Origin: Onishia niordana
GTDB taxonomy: Bacteria; Pseudomonadota; Gammaproteobacteria; Pseudomonadales; Halomonadaceae
Length of the DNA stretch: 64,000 nucleotides
NCBI RefSeq assembly: GCF_004798965.1
Contig: NZ_SDSD01000001.1
Location: 620,001-684,000, forward strand
Reading direction: 5' to 3'
Numbering within the stretch: the first letter of the stretch is position 1; each line of letters begins with the position of its first letter. Both the position numbers and the translations under genes were made by a program. The notes beneath the pieces were generated by a model, which was given only the letters and a program-made list of their open reading frames with translations, did not search any database and had not been told where the DNA came from. Below, piece by piece: positions 46,474 through 55,077 of this stretch.

Positions 46474-46491
46474 ACGCACCATCGGGATGCA
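46474..46491. promoter_or_regulatory. NtrC-type enhancer candidate between nasA and nasT
   Basis: CGCAC-N7-ATGCA (46475-46491) matches eight of ten positions of TGCAC-N7-GTGCA with correct spacing. It lies about 140-150 bp from both the nasA and nasT sigma-54 promoters, a usual enhancer distance. The surrounding 46338-46635 holds no gene. Confidence 0.4.
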
Positions 46492-46635
46492 ACGGACGGC
46501 GAAAGCGCACCAACAAGACTCGCCGACGGCCCCTCTGAGGGCCTCGTGATGCGCGCGGCGGCGCTTGGGGCGCAAGCGGCGTCGAGCGTCCGGCAGCGGC
46601 CCCACGAGAGAGCAACGGCCGCCGGCATGCGACAA

Positions 46636-46673
46636 GACGGTACATTTCTTGCTTGACGGTATATTTCTTGCGT
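46636..46673 (+). promoter_or_regulatory. Tandem sigma-54 promoter candidates before nasT
   Basis: Two adjacent 19-bp units, GACGGTACATTTCTTGCTT and GACGGTATATTTCTTGCGT, differ at two positions. Each has GG-N10-GC (46639/46651 and 46658/46670), the sigma-54 spacing, with a TTGC -12 box. They lie 50-85 bp before nasT. Confidence 0.6.
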
Positions 46674-46721
46674 AAGTCGCAGCATCCGCATTACGTCCAT
46701 CGAAGATCGCGAGCCACCACC

Positions 46722-47315
46722 ATGCCCCCACCGCTGAATATCCTGCTGGTCGACGACGAGGTCGTGCGCGCCGCCATGGTCGAGGAGGCCCTCACCAACG
46801 AGGGCCACCGGGTGATCTGCCGGCTGCAGACCCCCACCAGCCTCAACGAGATGGTCGCCCGCCACGAGCCCGACGTGGTGATCATCGACATGGAGTCCCC
46901 CGACCGCGACACACTCGACAGCATGGCGCTGCTCAACCGGGAGAACCCGCGCCCGGTGGTGTTCTTCGCCGACCAGCATGACTCCGACACCATGCAGGCG
47001 GCACTCAAGTCCGGGGTCAGCGCCTATGTGGTCGATGGCCTGGTACCCGGCCGTGTCCGCGCCATCATCGACGTCGCCATCGCCCGCTTCGATGCCTTCC
47101 AATCGATGCGCAGCGAACTCGACAAGACGCGTAACAAGCTTGCCGAGCGCAAGCGCATCGAACGCGCCAAGGGCCTCTTGATGCAGCACCAGAACTGTGG
47201 AGAAGAGGAGGCCTACTGCATGCTGCGCAAGATCGCCATGGATCGTAGCCAGCGTATCTTCGAGGTCGCCAAGAGCGTCATCGACATTCTCGAACCCCTG
47301 GAGAAGGGCCCATGA
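46722..47315 (+). CDS. nasT: NasT, ANTAR-domain antitermination regulator
   Basis: This 197-residue two-domain protein has a receiver-like N-terminus (ILLVDDEVVRAAMVEEAL, acidic residues at 10-12) and a C-terminal ANTAR RNA-binding domain (about 130-190, ERKRIERAKGLLMQHQNCGEEEAYCMLRKIAMDRSQRI). Known NasT proteins bind paired hexaloop hairpins in leader RNA and prevent termination of nitrate-assimilation mRNAs; the targets are seen here before nasA and nirB. It overlaps nasS by four bases. The RBS is weak. Confidence 0.92.
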   Translation: MPPPLNILLVDDEVVRAAMVEEALTNEGHRVICRLQTPTSLNEMVARHEPDVVIIDMESPDRDTLDSMALLNRENPRPVVFFADQHDSDTMQAALKSGVSAYVVDGLVPGRVRAIIDVAIARFDAFQSMRSELDKTRNKLAERKRIERAKGLLMQHQNCGEEEAYCMLRKIAMDRSQRIFEVAKSVIDILEPLEKGP

Positions 47316-48337
47316 CTGCATTGAAAGATGCCGAACTCGACCGACTGACGCTCGGCTTCGTGCCCCTGATCGACTGTGCCCTGCTGGTCGTCGCCCGAGA
47401 GCAGGGCTTCTTCGCCGAGCAGGGTCTCGATGTCACGCTGTCGCGCCAGAATGCCTGGTCGACGCTGCGCGACCGGGTCGCCGCCGGCCTGCTGGACGGC
47501 GCCCAGATGCTGGCCCCGCTGCCACTGGCCATGAGCCTCGGGCTCGGGCGCGCGCCCTGCGACACCCTGGCACCGATCGTCCTGGGTCGACACGGCAATA
47601 CCATCGCCCTGTCCCATGAGCTCTCAAGCATCAGCGGCGCCGGCTATCACGAGAACCCGGCCCTCAGTGCGCGCTCGCTCGCCGGCTATCTCGGCAAGCA
47701 CCCGGGCCACCGCCTGAGCCTGGCCATGGTCTATCCGCACTCCTGCCAACACTACGAGCTGCGCCATTGGCTGAGCCTTGGTGGCCTCGACCCGGACCGG
47801 GACGTGGACCTCAGCGTCTTGCCGCCGCCGCAGATGGTAGAAGCGCTCGAGGCCGGCCGCATCGATGGCTTCTGCGTGGGCGAGCCCTGGGGGTCGCTGG
47901 CCGAGTCGCGAGAGGCCGGGCGAATCGTCGCCACCGGCGCCCAGCTATGGCCCACGCCGCCCGAGAAGGTGCTCGGCGTGACCCGCTCCTGGGCCCACCG
48001 CTATCCGGCCACCCTGGCACGGCTGATCCGTGCCCTGCGTGAAGCCAGTCACTGGCTCTCGGCGGATCCCACACACCGCCGTCGGGCCTACGACTGGCTG
48101 GCCCTGCCGCCCTATCTGGATCGCTCGATCAGCCATCTCGACTACCTGCCGCTGGACGAGGCACCGATCAACCAGCAGCTCTACGGGCCCGACATGCTGC
48201 GCCCGGACGTCGAAACCGCCGCCCTGTTCGCCGAGCAGATGGATCAGCAGATGCGTGCCAGCGGCCGTCGCCTGGATCGTGCCACCCTCGATGAGTGCTA
48301 CAGCCCTGTGCATTTCGACGCCACAACGCACCAGTGA
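47312..48337 (+). CDS. nasS: NasS, cytoplasmic nitrate/nitrite sensor
   Basis: This 341-residue protein of the NrtA/CmpA periplasmic-binding fold has no signal peptide, so it is cytoplasmic. Family segments include LTLGFVPLIDCALLVVAREQGFFAEQGLDV and DGFCVGEPWG. In characterised systems NasS holds NasT inactive without nitrate and releases it when nitrate or nitrite binds. The ATGA overlap with nasT supports a stoichiometric complex. The nirB promoter follows within 100 bp. Confidence 0.92.
   Translation: MTALKDAELDRLTLGFVPLIDCALLVVAREQGFFAEQGLDVTLSRQNAWSTLRDRVAAGLLDGAQMLAPLPLAMSLGLGRAPCDTLAPIVLGRHGNTIALSHELSSISGAGYHENPALSARSLAGYLGKHPGHRLSLAMVYPHSCQHYELRHWLSLGGLDPDRDVDLSVLPPPQMVEALEAGRIDGFCVGEPWGSLAESREAGRIVATGAQLWPTPPEKVLGVTRSWAHRYPATLARLIRALREASHWLSADPTHRRRAYDWLALPPYLDRSISHLDYLPLDEAPINQQLYGPDMLRPDVETAALFAEQMDQQMRASGRRLDRATLDECYSPVHFDATTHQ
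48296..48312. promoter_or_regulatory. NtrC-type enhancer candidate upstream of nirB
   Basis: TGCTA-N7-GTGCA matches eight of ten positions of TGCAC-N7-GTGCA with correct spacing. It lies at the end of nasS, about 120-135 bp before the nirB sigma-54 promoter. Confidence 0.35.
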
Positions 48338-48431
48338 CGAGCACGGGAGCGGATGCCGGCGCCTACTTCCGCCGACACGAATCACTCACAAAGCACTGTT
48401 TATAAAGAATAAAAAAGACGAAATCGCGCCA

Positions 48432-48448
48432 TTGGCCGATTCCTTGCA
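48432..48448 (+). promoter_or_regulatory. Sigma-54 promoter of the nasB-nirBD operon
   Basis: TTGGCCG-N4-CTTGCA has GG (48434-48435) and GC (48446-48447) exactly ten bases apart. Predicted start is about 48459, leaving a leader of roughly 210 bases before nasB. Confidence 0.8.
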
Positions 48449-48502
48449 GACATCCTGACAGCATTGCCCCTTTCGCCTGGGGCACCCCAAACAGGCCAGT
48501 GA

Positions 48503-48545
48503 CGACCAATGGCGGTCGCCGCTGAGCCACGGACGAAGACGTCCG
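48503..48545 (+). promoter_or_regulatory. Two-hairpin ANTAR (NasT) target in the nasB-nirBD leader
   Basis: Hairpin 1 is CGACC-AATGGC-GGTCG (48503-48518), a five-pair stem with an A1/G4 hexaloop. Hairpin 2 is CGGAC-GAAGAC-GTCCG (48530-48545), with six loop bases; G is at position 4 but position 1 is G, not A. Hairpin 2 overlaps the 5' arm of the terminator that follows, as in the nasA leader. Confidence 0.7.
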
Positions 48546-48595
48546 GCCAGGTACTGCCGCTATGCGTGGCGGCACCTGACCGGGCGTCTTTTTTT
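48538..48595 (+). terminator. Leader attenuator terminator of nasB-nirBD
   Basis: A long GC-rich stem (arms 48538-48560 and 48569-48588, with GACG/CGTC, CCGG/CCGG, CAGGT/ACCTG and GCCGC/GCGGC helices) is followed by seven T (48589-48595). It lies between promoter and nasB start, so readthrough is needed. Confidence 0.88.
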
Positions 48596-48670
48596 GTGCA
48601 TCGTCCCCCGCCCACCGCTGGTCGGCAGACGAGAGCGCATGAAAGCAATGACCGCTGGAGGAGAGGCACC

Positions 48671-50008
48671 ATGACCCCTCACCCGACACCCACCGCCGAG
48701 CACCTGGTGATCATCGGCAACGGCATGGCCGGCCACCGCCTGCTCGAGGCGCTGATAAAACGCCCCGACCGCCCCCGCCGCATCACCATGATCGGCGAGG
48801 AAGCCACGCCGGCCTACAACCGCATCCTGCTATCGCCCTGGCTGGCCGGGGAGATGGACCGCGAGGCCCTGACCCTGCACGACGCCGACTGGTATGCCGA
48901 TCAGGGCATCGAGCTGCTGCTGGGCGAGCGGATCGCCGAGATCGACCGCCGTCAGCGACGCCTCGTCACTGCCGCGGGCCGGCAGATCTGCTACGACCGC
49001 CTGGTGCTGGCCACCGGCTCACGCCCGGCGATGCCGACTGTCGAAGGTATCGATCTGGACGGTGTCCACGGCTTTCGTGACCTTAAGGACGTCGCGGCGT
49101 TGACCCGGGCGGCACGACGCGGAGGACAGGCGGTGGTCATCGGCGGTGGGCTGCTCGGCCTCGAGGCCGCCGAGGGGTTGCGCAAACAGGCGAAGCTCGA
49201 GGAAGCAGGCGACTCCGACACGACCGGCCGCGACATGACCATCAGCGTGTTGCAGCGCTCGGACCGGCTGATGAACCGCCAGCTCGATGCCACCGCGGCC
49301 GGGCTGCTGGAGGCGGAGCTCACCGAGCGCGGCCTTGCCATCCTGACCGGCGCTCGCCTGGCCGCCCTGGAGGACGACGCCCGGGGGCGAGTCTGCGCCG
49401 TGCACCTCGAGGACGGTCGCCGGCTCGCCGCCGATTGCGTGGTGATCGCCGCCGGCATCACGCCCAATGCCGAGCTTGGCGAGGCGGCGGGGCTCGAGGT
49501 GAAGCGCGCCATCGTCGTCGACGAGTTTCTCACCACCTCGGATCCCCGCATTCATGCCCTCGGCGAATGCTGCCAGTTCAATGGCACCACCTACGGCCTG
49601 GTCGAACCGATCTGGCGCCAGGTCGAGGTGCTGGCCGATCACTTGAGCCGCACCGCCAAGGCTCAGGCGGCGTCCGGCTACGTCGAACGGCCCACCGCCA
49701 CCAAGCTCAAGATCAGCGGCATCGCGCTGTATGCCTTCGGCCCCATCGAGCCCGACGACGATCATGAGGTGCTGACCTACCACGACCCGCAGCACGGCGA
49801 CTATCGACGCCTGCTGCTGCGCGACAACCGCATCGAGGGGGCCGTGCTCTACGGCGATACCGCCGCCGGCCCCTGGTACTTCGAGCAATCACTTAACGGA
49901 CAGGATCTCTGCGGCTGCCGCCAGGCCCTGCTGTTCGGGGCAAGCGACGCCAACCGCCTGCTCGATTCCGCTTCTTCCCCTACCGCCACTCAGGAGGCCG
50001 CCGCATGA
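48671..50008 (+). CDS. nasB: FAD-dependent NADH oxidoreductase subunit of nitrate reductase
   Basis: This 445-residue protein is the presumed electron donor for NasA. It has two Rossmann motifs, IIGNGMAGHRLLE (near 14) and VIGGGLLGLEAAEGL (near 157), the FAD-site TPNAELGEAAG, and a C-terminal domain ending with CGC. It is homologous to the FAD/NADH half of NirB encoded next to it, but stops before any BFD or siroheme domain. ATG 48671 has GGAGG. Its stop overlaps the nirB start (ATGA), so it is co-translated with nitrite reductase. nasB is a positional name. Confidence 0.83.
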   Translation: MTPHPTPTAEHLVIIGNGMAGHRLLEALIKRPDRPRRITMIGEEATPAYNRILLSPWLAGEMDREALTLHDADWYADQGIELLLGERIAEIDRRQRRLVTAAGRQICYDRLVLATGSRPAMPTVEGIDLDGVHGFRDLKDVAALTRAARRGGQAVVIGGGLLGLEAAEGLRKQAKLEEAGDSDTTGRDMTISVLQRSDRLMNRQLDATAAGLLEAELTERGLAILTGARLAALEDDARGRVCAVHLEDGRRLAADCVVIAAGITPNAELGEAAGLEVKRAIVVDEFLTTSDPRIHALGECCQFNGTTYGLVEPIWRQVEVLADHLSRTAKAQAASGYVERPTATKLKISGIALYAFGPIEPDDDHEVLTYHDPQHGDYRRLLLRDNRIEGAVLYGDTAAGPWYFEQSLNGQDLCGCRQALLFGASDANRLLDSASSPTATQEAAA

Positions 50009-52539
50009 CGACGCCAACTCCCCAAGACCTGATCATCATCGGTAACGGCATGGTCGGCCACCATCTGGTCGAGCAGCTCATCGAACGTGGCGCCACCGAG
50101 CAGTACCGCGTCACGGTATTCGGCGAGGAACGTCATCGCGCCTACGACCGCGTCCACCTCTCCGAGTACTTCGCCGATGGCGACGCCCAGTCGCTGGCCA
50201 TGTGCGATGCGGATTTCTACGCGCAGAACGGGATTGAGCTGCGCCTGCATGAGGCGGTGACCGCCCTCGACCGCGACCAGGGCGAGGTAGTGACCGATCA
50301 GGGACGCTATGCCTACGACCGGCTGGTGCTGGCCACCGGCTCTTACCCCTTCGTGCCGCCGATCCCCGGCAACGATCGCGAGAACTGCCTGGTCTACCGC
50401 ACCCTGGATGATTTAGACGCCATCCGCGCCGCGGCAAAGACGGCCACCACCGGCGTGGTGGTCGGCGGCGGCCTGCTGGGTCTGGAGGCGGCCAACGCCC
50501 TGCGCGGCCTCGATCTCGACACCGCCGTGGTCGAGTTCGCCCCTCGGCTGATGCCGATGCAGGTCGACACCGAGGGCGGCGAGTTGCTGCGCGAGAAGAT
50601 CGAAGCGCTGGGCGTCCAGGTGCTCACCGGCCGCGCCACCCGGCATATCGAGGACGGCACGGCCAGCTTCCACCGCATGGTCTTCCAGGACGACAAGATA
50701 CTGGAGACCGACCTGGTCGTGTTCTCGGCAGGCATCCGGCCCCGCGACGAGCTGGCCCGGGACGCCGCCCTGGAGATGGGCGAGCGCGGTGGGGTGGCGA
50801 TCGATGAGCGCTGCCTGACCAGTGACCCTGCGATCCTCGCCATCGGCGAGGTGGCGCTGTGGCAGAACAGCATCTTCGGCCTGGTCGCCCCCGGCTACCA
50901 GATGGCCAAGGCCGCCGCCGACACCCTGCTGGGTGGCGAGCTGACCTTCGAAGGCGCCGACATGAGCACCAAGCTCAAGCTGCTCGGCGTCGACGTGGGT
51001 GCCATCGGCGATGCCCACGGCAACCAGAACCCCGGCGCGCGGATGTTCCGCTACCTCGACGAGATCAAGCAGGAGTATCGCAAGCTGGTGGTTTCCAGCG
51101 ACGGCAAGAAGCTGCTCGGCGCCATGCTGGTGGGCGACAACGCCACCTACGACACCCTGATGCAGTACTACAGCAATGGCCTGGAGTTGCCCGAGGACCC
51201 GGCCGCACTGATCCTGCCCTCCAGCGAGGGCGCGCCGACTCTGGGTGCCGACGCCCTGCCCGAGGGCGCGACCATCTGCTCCTGTCACAACGTCACCAAG
51301 GGCGCGATCTGCGAGACGATCGACGCCGGCGCCATCGACCTGGGCGCGGTCAAGGCCGCGACCAAGGCCAGCACCGGCTGCGGCGGCTGCGCGGCCTTGC
51401 TCAAGAGCGTGGTCGACCATGAACTCGAGGCCCGCGGCGTGGAGGTCGACCACTCGATCTGCGAACACTTCGCCCACACCCGCCAGGAGCTCTATTCGCT
51501 GGTGCGCGTCGAGGGCATCAAGACCTTCAGCGAGTTGATCGAGAAGCACGGCTCTCCACAAACCCAGGGCCTGGGCTCTTCATCAGCCCCGAAGCTTGGC
51601 TGTGATATCTGCAAGCCCGCGGTGGCCTCGATTCTCGCCTCCTGCTTCAACGAGCCGATCACCGATGCCGCGCATATCCCGCTGCAGGATACCAACGACA
51701 CCTTCATGGCCAACATGCAGAAGAACGGCACCTACTCGGTGGTGCCGCGCATTCCCGGCGGTGAGATCACCCCGAGCAAGCTGCGCGTGCTGGGGGAGGT
51801 CGGCGAGAAGTACGGCCTCTACACCAAGATCACCGGCGGCCAGCGAGTCGACCTGTTCGGCGCCCATCTCGAGGACCTGCCGGACATCTGGGGCGAGTTG
51901 ATCGATGCCGGCTTCGAGACCGGTCACGCCTACGGCAAGTCGCTGCGCACCGTGAAGTCCTGCGTCGGCAGCACCTGGTGCCGCTATGGCGTCCAGGACA
52001 GCGTCGGCATGGCGATCCGGCTGGAGAACCGCTACAAGGGCCTGCGCTCGCCCCACAAGATCAAGTTCGCCGTCTCCGGCTGCACCCGCGAGTGCGCCGA
52101 GGCCCAGAGCAAGGACATTGGGGTGATCGCCACCGAGAATGGCTGGAACCTCTATGTCTGCGGCAACGGCGGCATGCGCCCGCGTCATGGTGAGCTGTTC
52201 GCGACCGACCTCGACGACGACGCCCTGATCAGCACCATCGATCGCCTGCTGATGTTTTATGTGCGCACCGCCGATCGCCTGCAGCGGACCTCGGTATGGC
52301 GCGAGAGCCTGGAAGGCGGCCTGGATTACTTGAAGAAGGTGGTGCTCGAGGACAGCCTGGGCATCAACGAGGAGCTCGAGGCCCAGATGCAGACCGTGAT
52401 CAGCAATTACGAATGTGAGTGGGCCGGCGCGCTCAAGGACCCGGAGAAGCTCAAGCGCTTCCGCAGCTTCGTCAACGATGCCCGCCCCGACCCGGACATC
52501 ATCGTGACCGAGGAGCGCGGCCAGCTCAGGCCCGCCTGA
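50005..52539 (+). CDS. nirB: NADH-dependent nitrite reductase, large subunit
   Basis: This 844-residue cytoplasmic enzyme reduces nitrite to ammonium with NADH. Domain order is FAD/NADH oxidoreductase (1-400), BFD-like 2Fe-2S domain with Cys425, Cys427, Cys459 and Cys462, then the nitrite/sulfite reductase ferredoxin-like and siroheme-4Fe-4S domains, with ligands Cys653, Cys659, Cys693 and Cys697 (CVGSTWC and SGCTREC). It overlaps nasB by four bases. The siroheme comes via the cobA gene across the locus. The small subunit gene follows after an unusual 254-bp gap. Confidence 0.95.
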   Translation: MTTPTPQDLIIIGNGMVGHHLVEQLIERGATEQYRVTVFGEERHRAYDRVHLSEYFADGDAQSLAMCDADFYAQNGIELRLHEAVTALDRDQGEVVTDQGRYAYDRLVLATGSYPFVPPIPGNDRENCLVYRTLDDLDAIRAAAKTATTGVVVGGGLLGLEAANALRGLDLDTAVVEFAPRLMPMQVDTEGGELLREKIEALGVQVLTGRATRHIEDGTASFHRMVFQDDKILETDLVVFSAGIRPRDELARDAALEMGERGGVAIDERCLTSDPAILAIGEVALWQNSIFGLVAPGYQMAKAAADTLLGGELTFEGADMSTKLKLLGVDVGAIGDAHGNQNPGARMFRYLDEIKQEYRKLVVSSDGKKLLGAMLVGDNATYDTLMQYYSNGLELPEDPAALILPSSEGAPTLGADALPEGATICSCHNVTKGAICETIDAGAIDLGAVKAATKASTGCGGCAALLKSVVDHELEARGVEVDHSICEHFAHTRQELYSLVRVEGIKTFSELIEKHGSPQTQGLGSSSAPKLGCDICKPAVASILASCFNEPITDAAHIPLQDTNDTFMANMQKNGTYSVVPRIPGGEITPSKLRVLGEVGEKYGLYTKITGGQRVDLFGAHLEDLPDIWGELIDAGFETGHAYGKSLRTVKSCVGSTWCRYGVQDSVGMAIRLENRYKGLRSPHKIKFAVSGCTRECAEAQSKDIGVIATENGWNLYVCGNGGMRPRHGELFATDLDDDALISTIDRLLMFYVRTADRLQRTSVWRESLEGGLDYLKKVVLEDSLGINEELEAQMQTVISNYECEWAGALKDPEKLKRFRSFVNDARPDPDIIVTEERGQLRPA

Positions 52540-52590
52540 CCGGCCGTTTCGCCGCCATTGGCGACCCTGTGGCCAGCGGGCCAACGAGGG

Positions 52591-52697
52591 GCGCCGGGGA
52601 CGGGCCGAAGAGGAGGTCTTTGGCCAGGGAAGGCAAAAGTAGCGCCCAGGGATGGGTTCACAGCGCCTCCTCGATGGTCCGGCACCCCGGGCCCCGT
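52591..52697. repeat. Dispersed intergenic repeat, copy B (inside nirBD operon)
   Basis: This element shares with 27967-28064 the start CGCCGGGGAC, the AGGTCTT region and a core of TAGCGCCCAGGGA-GGGTTCACAGCGCCT (about 52630-52669). It sits in the nirB-nirD gap, 52 bp after nirB. Its ends are less perfectly inverted than those of copy A. Confidence 0.68.
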
Positions 52698-52793
52698 CGA
52701 CGGCTCAATCCCGAGTGACCAAACCGGCGTATCGTTCCACCAACGACGAATTGATCGCCGATCACGCTCCCCGAACGAACAAGGAACTCTCCC

Positions 52794-53216
52794 ATGACCA
52801 GCGCAACTGCAAAAGCCACACCCCCAACCTGGCAACCCCTGTGCGCCACGGCCGACCTGGTCGCTTACTCCGGCGTCGCCGCCTGGATCGAGACGCCCAA
52901 GGGCCCGGCTCAGGTGGCCCTGTTCTATATTCCATGCGGCCCGAACACGCCGCGGCCTGCTGGCCCGATGACGACGGGAGATGCCAGCCAAGCAACCGAG
53001 CTCTATGCCGTGGACCATCACGATCCCTTCTCAGACGCCAACGTCATCGCCCGTGGCATCGTCGGCGACATTCAGGGGGAACCGGTGGTGGCATCGCCCA
53101 TCTACAAGCAGCATTTTCGTCTCAGCGACGGCCAATGCTTGGAAGACGAGACGGTGCGGCTACGCTGCTGGCCGCTGCGCCTTGAAAACGGTCAGGTTCT
53201 AATCGCCACTGACTGA
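52794..53216 (+). CDS. nirD: Nitrite reductase small subunit
   Basis: This 140-residue protein has the Rieske-like fold of NirD. The usual Rieske Cys/His cluster ligands are absent, as in other NirD proteins. Recognisable segments are WQPLCATADLVAYSGVAAWI, LYAVDHHDPFSDANVIARGIVGD and VVASPIYKQHFRLSDGQCLED. It partners NirB. The 254-bp separation from nirB holds a dispersed repeat, so it may be expressed less tightly. Confidence 0.92.
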   Translation: MTSATAKATPPTWQPLCATADLVAYSGVAAWIETPKGPAQVALFYIPCGPNTPRPAGPMTTGDASQATELYAVDHHDPFSDANVIARGIVGDIQGEPVVASPIYKQHFRLSDGQCLEDETVRLRCWPLRLENGQVLIATD

Positions 53217-53564
53217 CCTGTCGCATGAAGCTGCCGCCGGTATGGCGAAACAGTAGCCGAGATGAAAGACGTGGGTTACGTTAAACGGTAATGCAGTGAA
53301 GAAAGTGCTCGAAGGCGCCGAAACACCGGACATCAGGCTAAACCTTGTTGCGTCGCCTCAGCGTGAAAGCCGTAAAGTTGCCGCACTGGGCACACAACAC
53401 TCATGCTAAGGGCATAAGGAAAATCATCTAAAACGGGAGGCGCCAGTCACAAGAGCGTTAGGCAAGGAAGGCGGCACTGGCTGGACCAGCGAGAGATTGT
53501 CATGTCCCTGTAAGGGCTCGCTGCCAGTGTCGGAACTGCGGTTAACCAAGGAGTGTTCCTGCCG
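53217..53564. other. Intergenic region between nirD and the phoH-like gene, 348 bp
   Basis: No ORF or strong hairpin stands out. It must hold the promoter of the PIN-PhoH gene and the end of the nir transcript, but no clear U-tract terminator was seen. Confidence 0.4.
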
Positions 53565-54977
53565 ATGGTACGAATCGAGAAGAAAGCCACCCGGCTTTAT
53601 GTGTTGGACACCAACGTCCTGATTCATGACCCTGCCGCCCTCTACCAGTTCGAAGAGCATGATGTGGTCATCCCGATGACCGTGCTGGAAGAGCTCGACA
53701 AGCACAAAAACGGCATTCGCGAGATCGCCCGAACCGCCCGCCAAGTCAGTCGCACCCTCTCCGATATCACAAGCCGCGTCGGCTTCGACGAGATCCAGGC
53801 CGGCATCCCGATTCCTGGCTCCATTGGTGTCACCGGCCGCCTGCGCTTTCTCTGCTACAACGACCTGAAATCGCTCGACAACCTGGAAGAAAGCCCCGAC
53901 AACCGAATCCTTGCCGAGACCTGCCGACTGCGCGAGGAACGCCCGGACGCCTCGGTCATCCTTGTCACCAAGGACATCAACCTGCGGGTCAAGGCCGCTG
54001 CCCTCAAGGTGCCGGTGGAAGACTACCTCAACGACCGTGCCTTCTCCGATCTCGATGCCATGATCGAGGGTGCGCGGGTCTATCCTGACGCCGGCGAGCA
54101 CGGGACCGGCCTCTGGGAAGAGCTTGATGTCGAGGTCAAGGTCGAGCGTGCTGACCACCATACCTACTACCAGCTGAGCGGCGAGATGCCCGCCGACTGG
54201 CATGTCGGCATGTTGGTCTCGGACAACGAGAACGACGCCAATTTCGAAGCCATCATCCGCGAACTGGGACCGAACAGCGCAAGGCTTCAGCTCCTCACCA
54301 ATTACCGCCATCACGCCGGCGTGTGGGGCGTACACGCCCACGACAGCCGCCAGAACTTTACCCTCAACCTGCTGATGGACCCAGATATCGACCTGGTGAC
54401 CATCGCCGGCAACGCCGGCACCGGCAAGACCTTCATGACGCTTGCCGCCGCGCTCGAGCAGACGCTGGACATGAAGGGCTTCGAGCGCATCGTCTTCACG
54501 CGAGCGCCGATCCCCATGGGCGAGGACATCGGCTTCTTGCCCGGCACCGAGGAAGAGAAGATGTCACCGTGGATGGGCGCCTTCCATGACAACATGGATA
54601 ACCTGCTACGCGACGAAAAGGACGGCTCGTCGAGCTGGGACAATGATGCCACCCGCTCGCTGATCGGCTCCCGGGTCCAGATCCGCTCGCCGGGATTCAT
54701 GCGCGGGCGCACCCTCAACGACACCCTGCTGATCATCGACGAGGCCCAGAACTTCACACCCAAGCAGCTAAAATCCCTGATCACCCGCGCCGGTCGTAAC
54801 ACCAAGATCGTCTGCCTGGGCAACGTCGGGCAGATCGATACGCCCTACCTCACCGCCAATACCTGTGGCATGGCAACAGTCGTGCAGAACTTCCGCGATT
54901 GGCCCCATGCCGGCCATATCACGCTGCGAAGCGTCGAGCGCTCGCGGCTGGCTCTCGCGGGGGAAGAACTGCTGTAA
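53565..54977 (+). CDS. PIN-domain and PhoH-family ATPase (YlaK-like)
   Basis: This 470-residue protein fuses an N-terminal PIN nuclease-like domain (VLDTNVLIHDP near 13-23, with acidic residues continuing to VTKDINLRVKA near 135) to a PhoH-type ATPase (Walker A GNAGTGKTF near 281; Walker B TLLIIDEAQN). Such proteins are thought to be RNA nuclease/helicases. ATG 53565 is used; GTG 53553 is an alternative within the AAGGAG context. The terminator downstream suggests a single-gene unit. Confidence 0.9.
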   Translation: MVRIEKKATRLYVLDTNVLIHDPAALYQFEEHDVVIPMTVLEELDKHKNGIREIARTARQVSRTLSDITSRVGFDEIQAGIPIPGSIGVTGRLRFLCYNDLKSLDNLEESPDNRILAETCRLREERPDASVILVTKDINLRVKAAALKVPVEDYLNDRAFSDLDAMIEGARVYPDAGEHGTGLWEELDVEVKVERADHHTYYQLSGEMPADWHVGMLVSDNENDANFEAIIRELGPNSARLQLLTNYRHHAGVWGVHAHDSRQNFTLNLLMDPDIDLVTIAGNAGTGKTFMTLAAALEQTLDMKGFERIVFTRAPIPMGEDIGFLPGTEEEKMSPWMGAFHDNMDNLLRDEKDGSSSWDNDATRSLIGSRVQIRSPGFMRGRTLNDTLLIIDEAQNFTPKQLKSLITRAGRNTKIVCLGNVGQIDTPYLTANTCGMATVVQNFRDWPHAGHITLRSVERSRLALAGEELL

Positions 54978-55000
54978 CCAGCCAGGTCTCTCTACAAACG

Positions 55001-55028
55001 AAGACGCCCGCCATCAGGCGGGCGTCTT
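55001..55028. terminator. Hairpin after the PIN-PhoH gene
   Basis: AAGACGCCCGCC (55001-55012) and GGCGGGCGTCTT (55017-55028) form a perfect 12-bp stem with an ATCA loop between two convergent genes. The U-tract is short; it could act in both directions. Confidence 0.75.
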
Positions 55029-55077
55029 GCATGGCGCGTCTTGCTCGCCGCCTTGTCTAGCGCGGCGAGCGTCCGCC

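Noticed and set aside
50413..51561. A 382-codon leftward open frame inside nirB
   Set aside because: Low-complexity composition (rich in G, A, H, D, Q) typical of an antisense shadow of a GC-rich gene.
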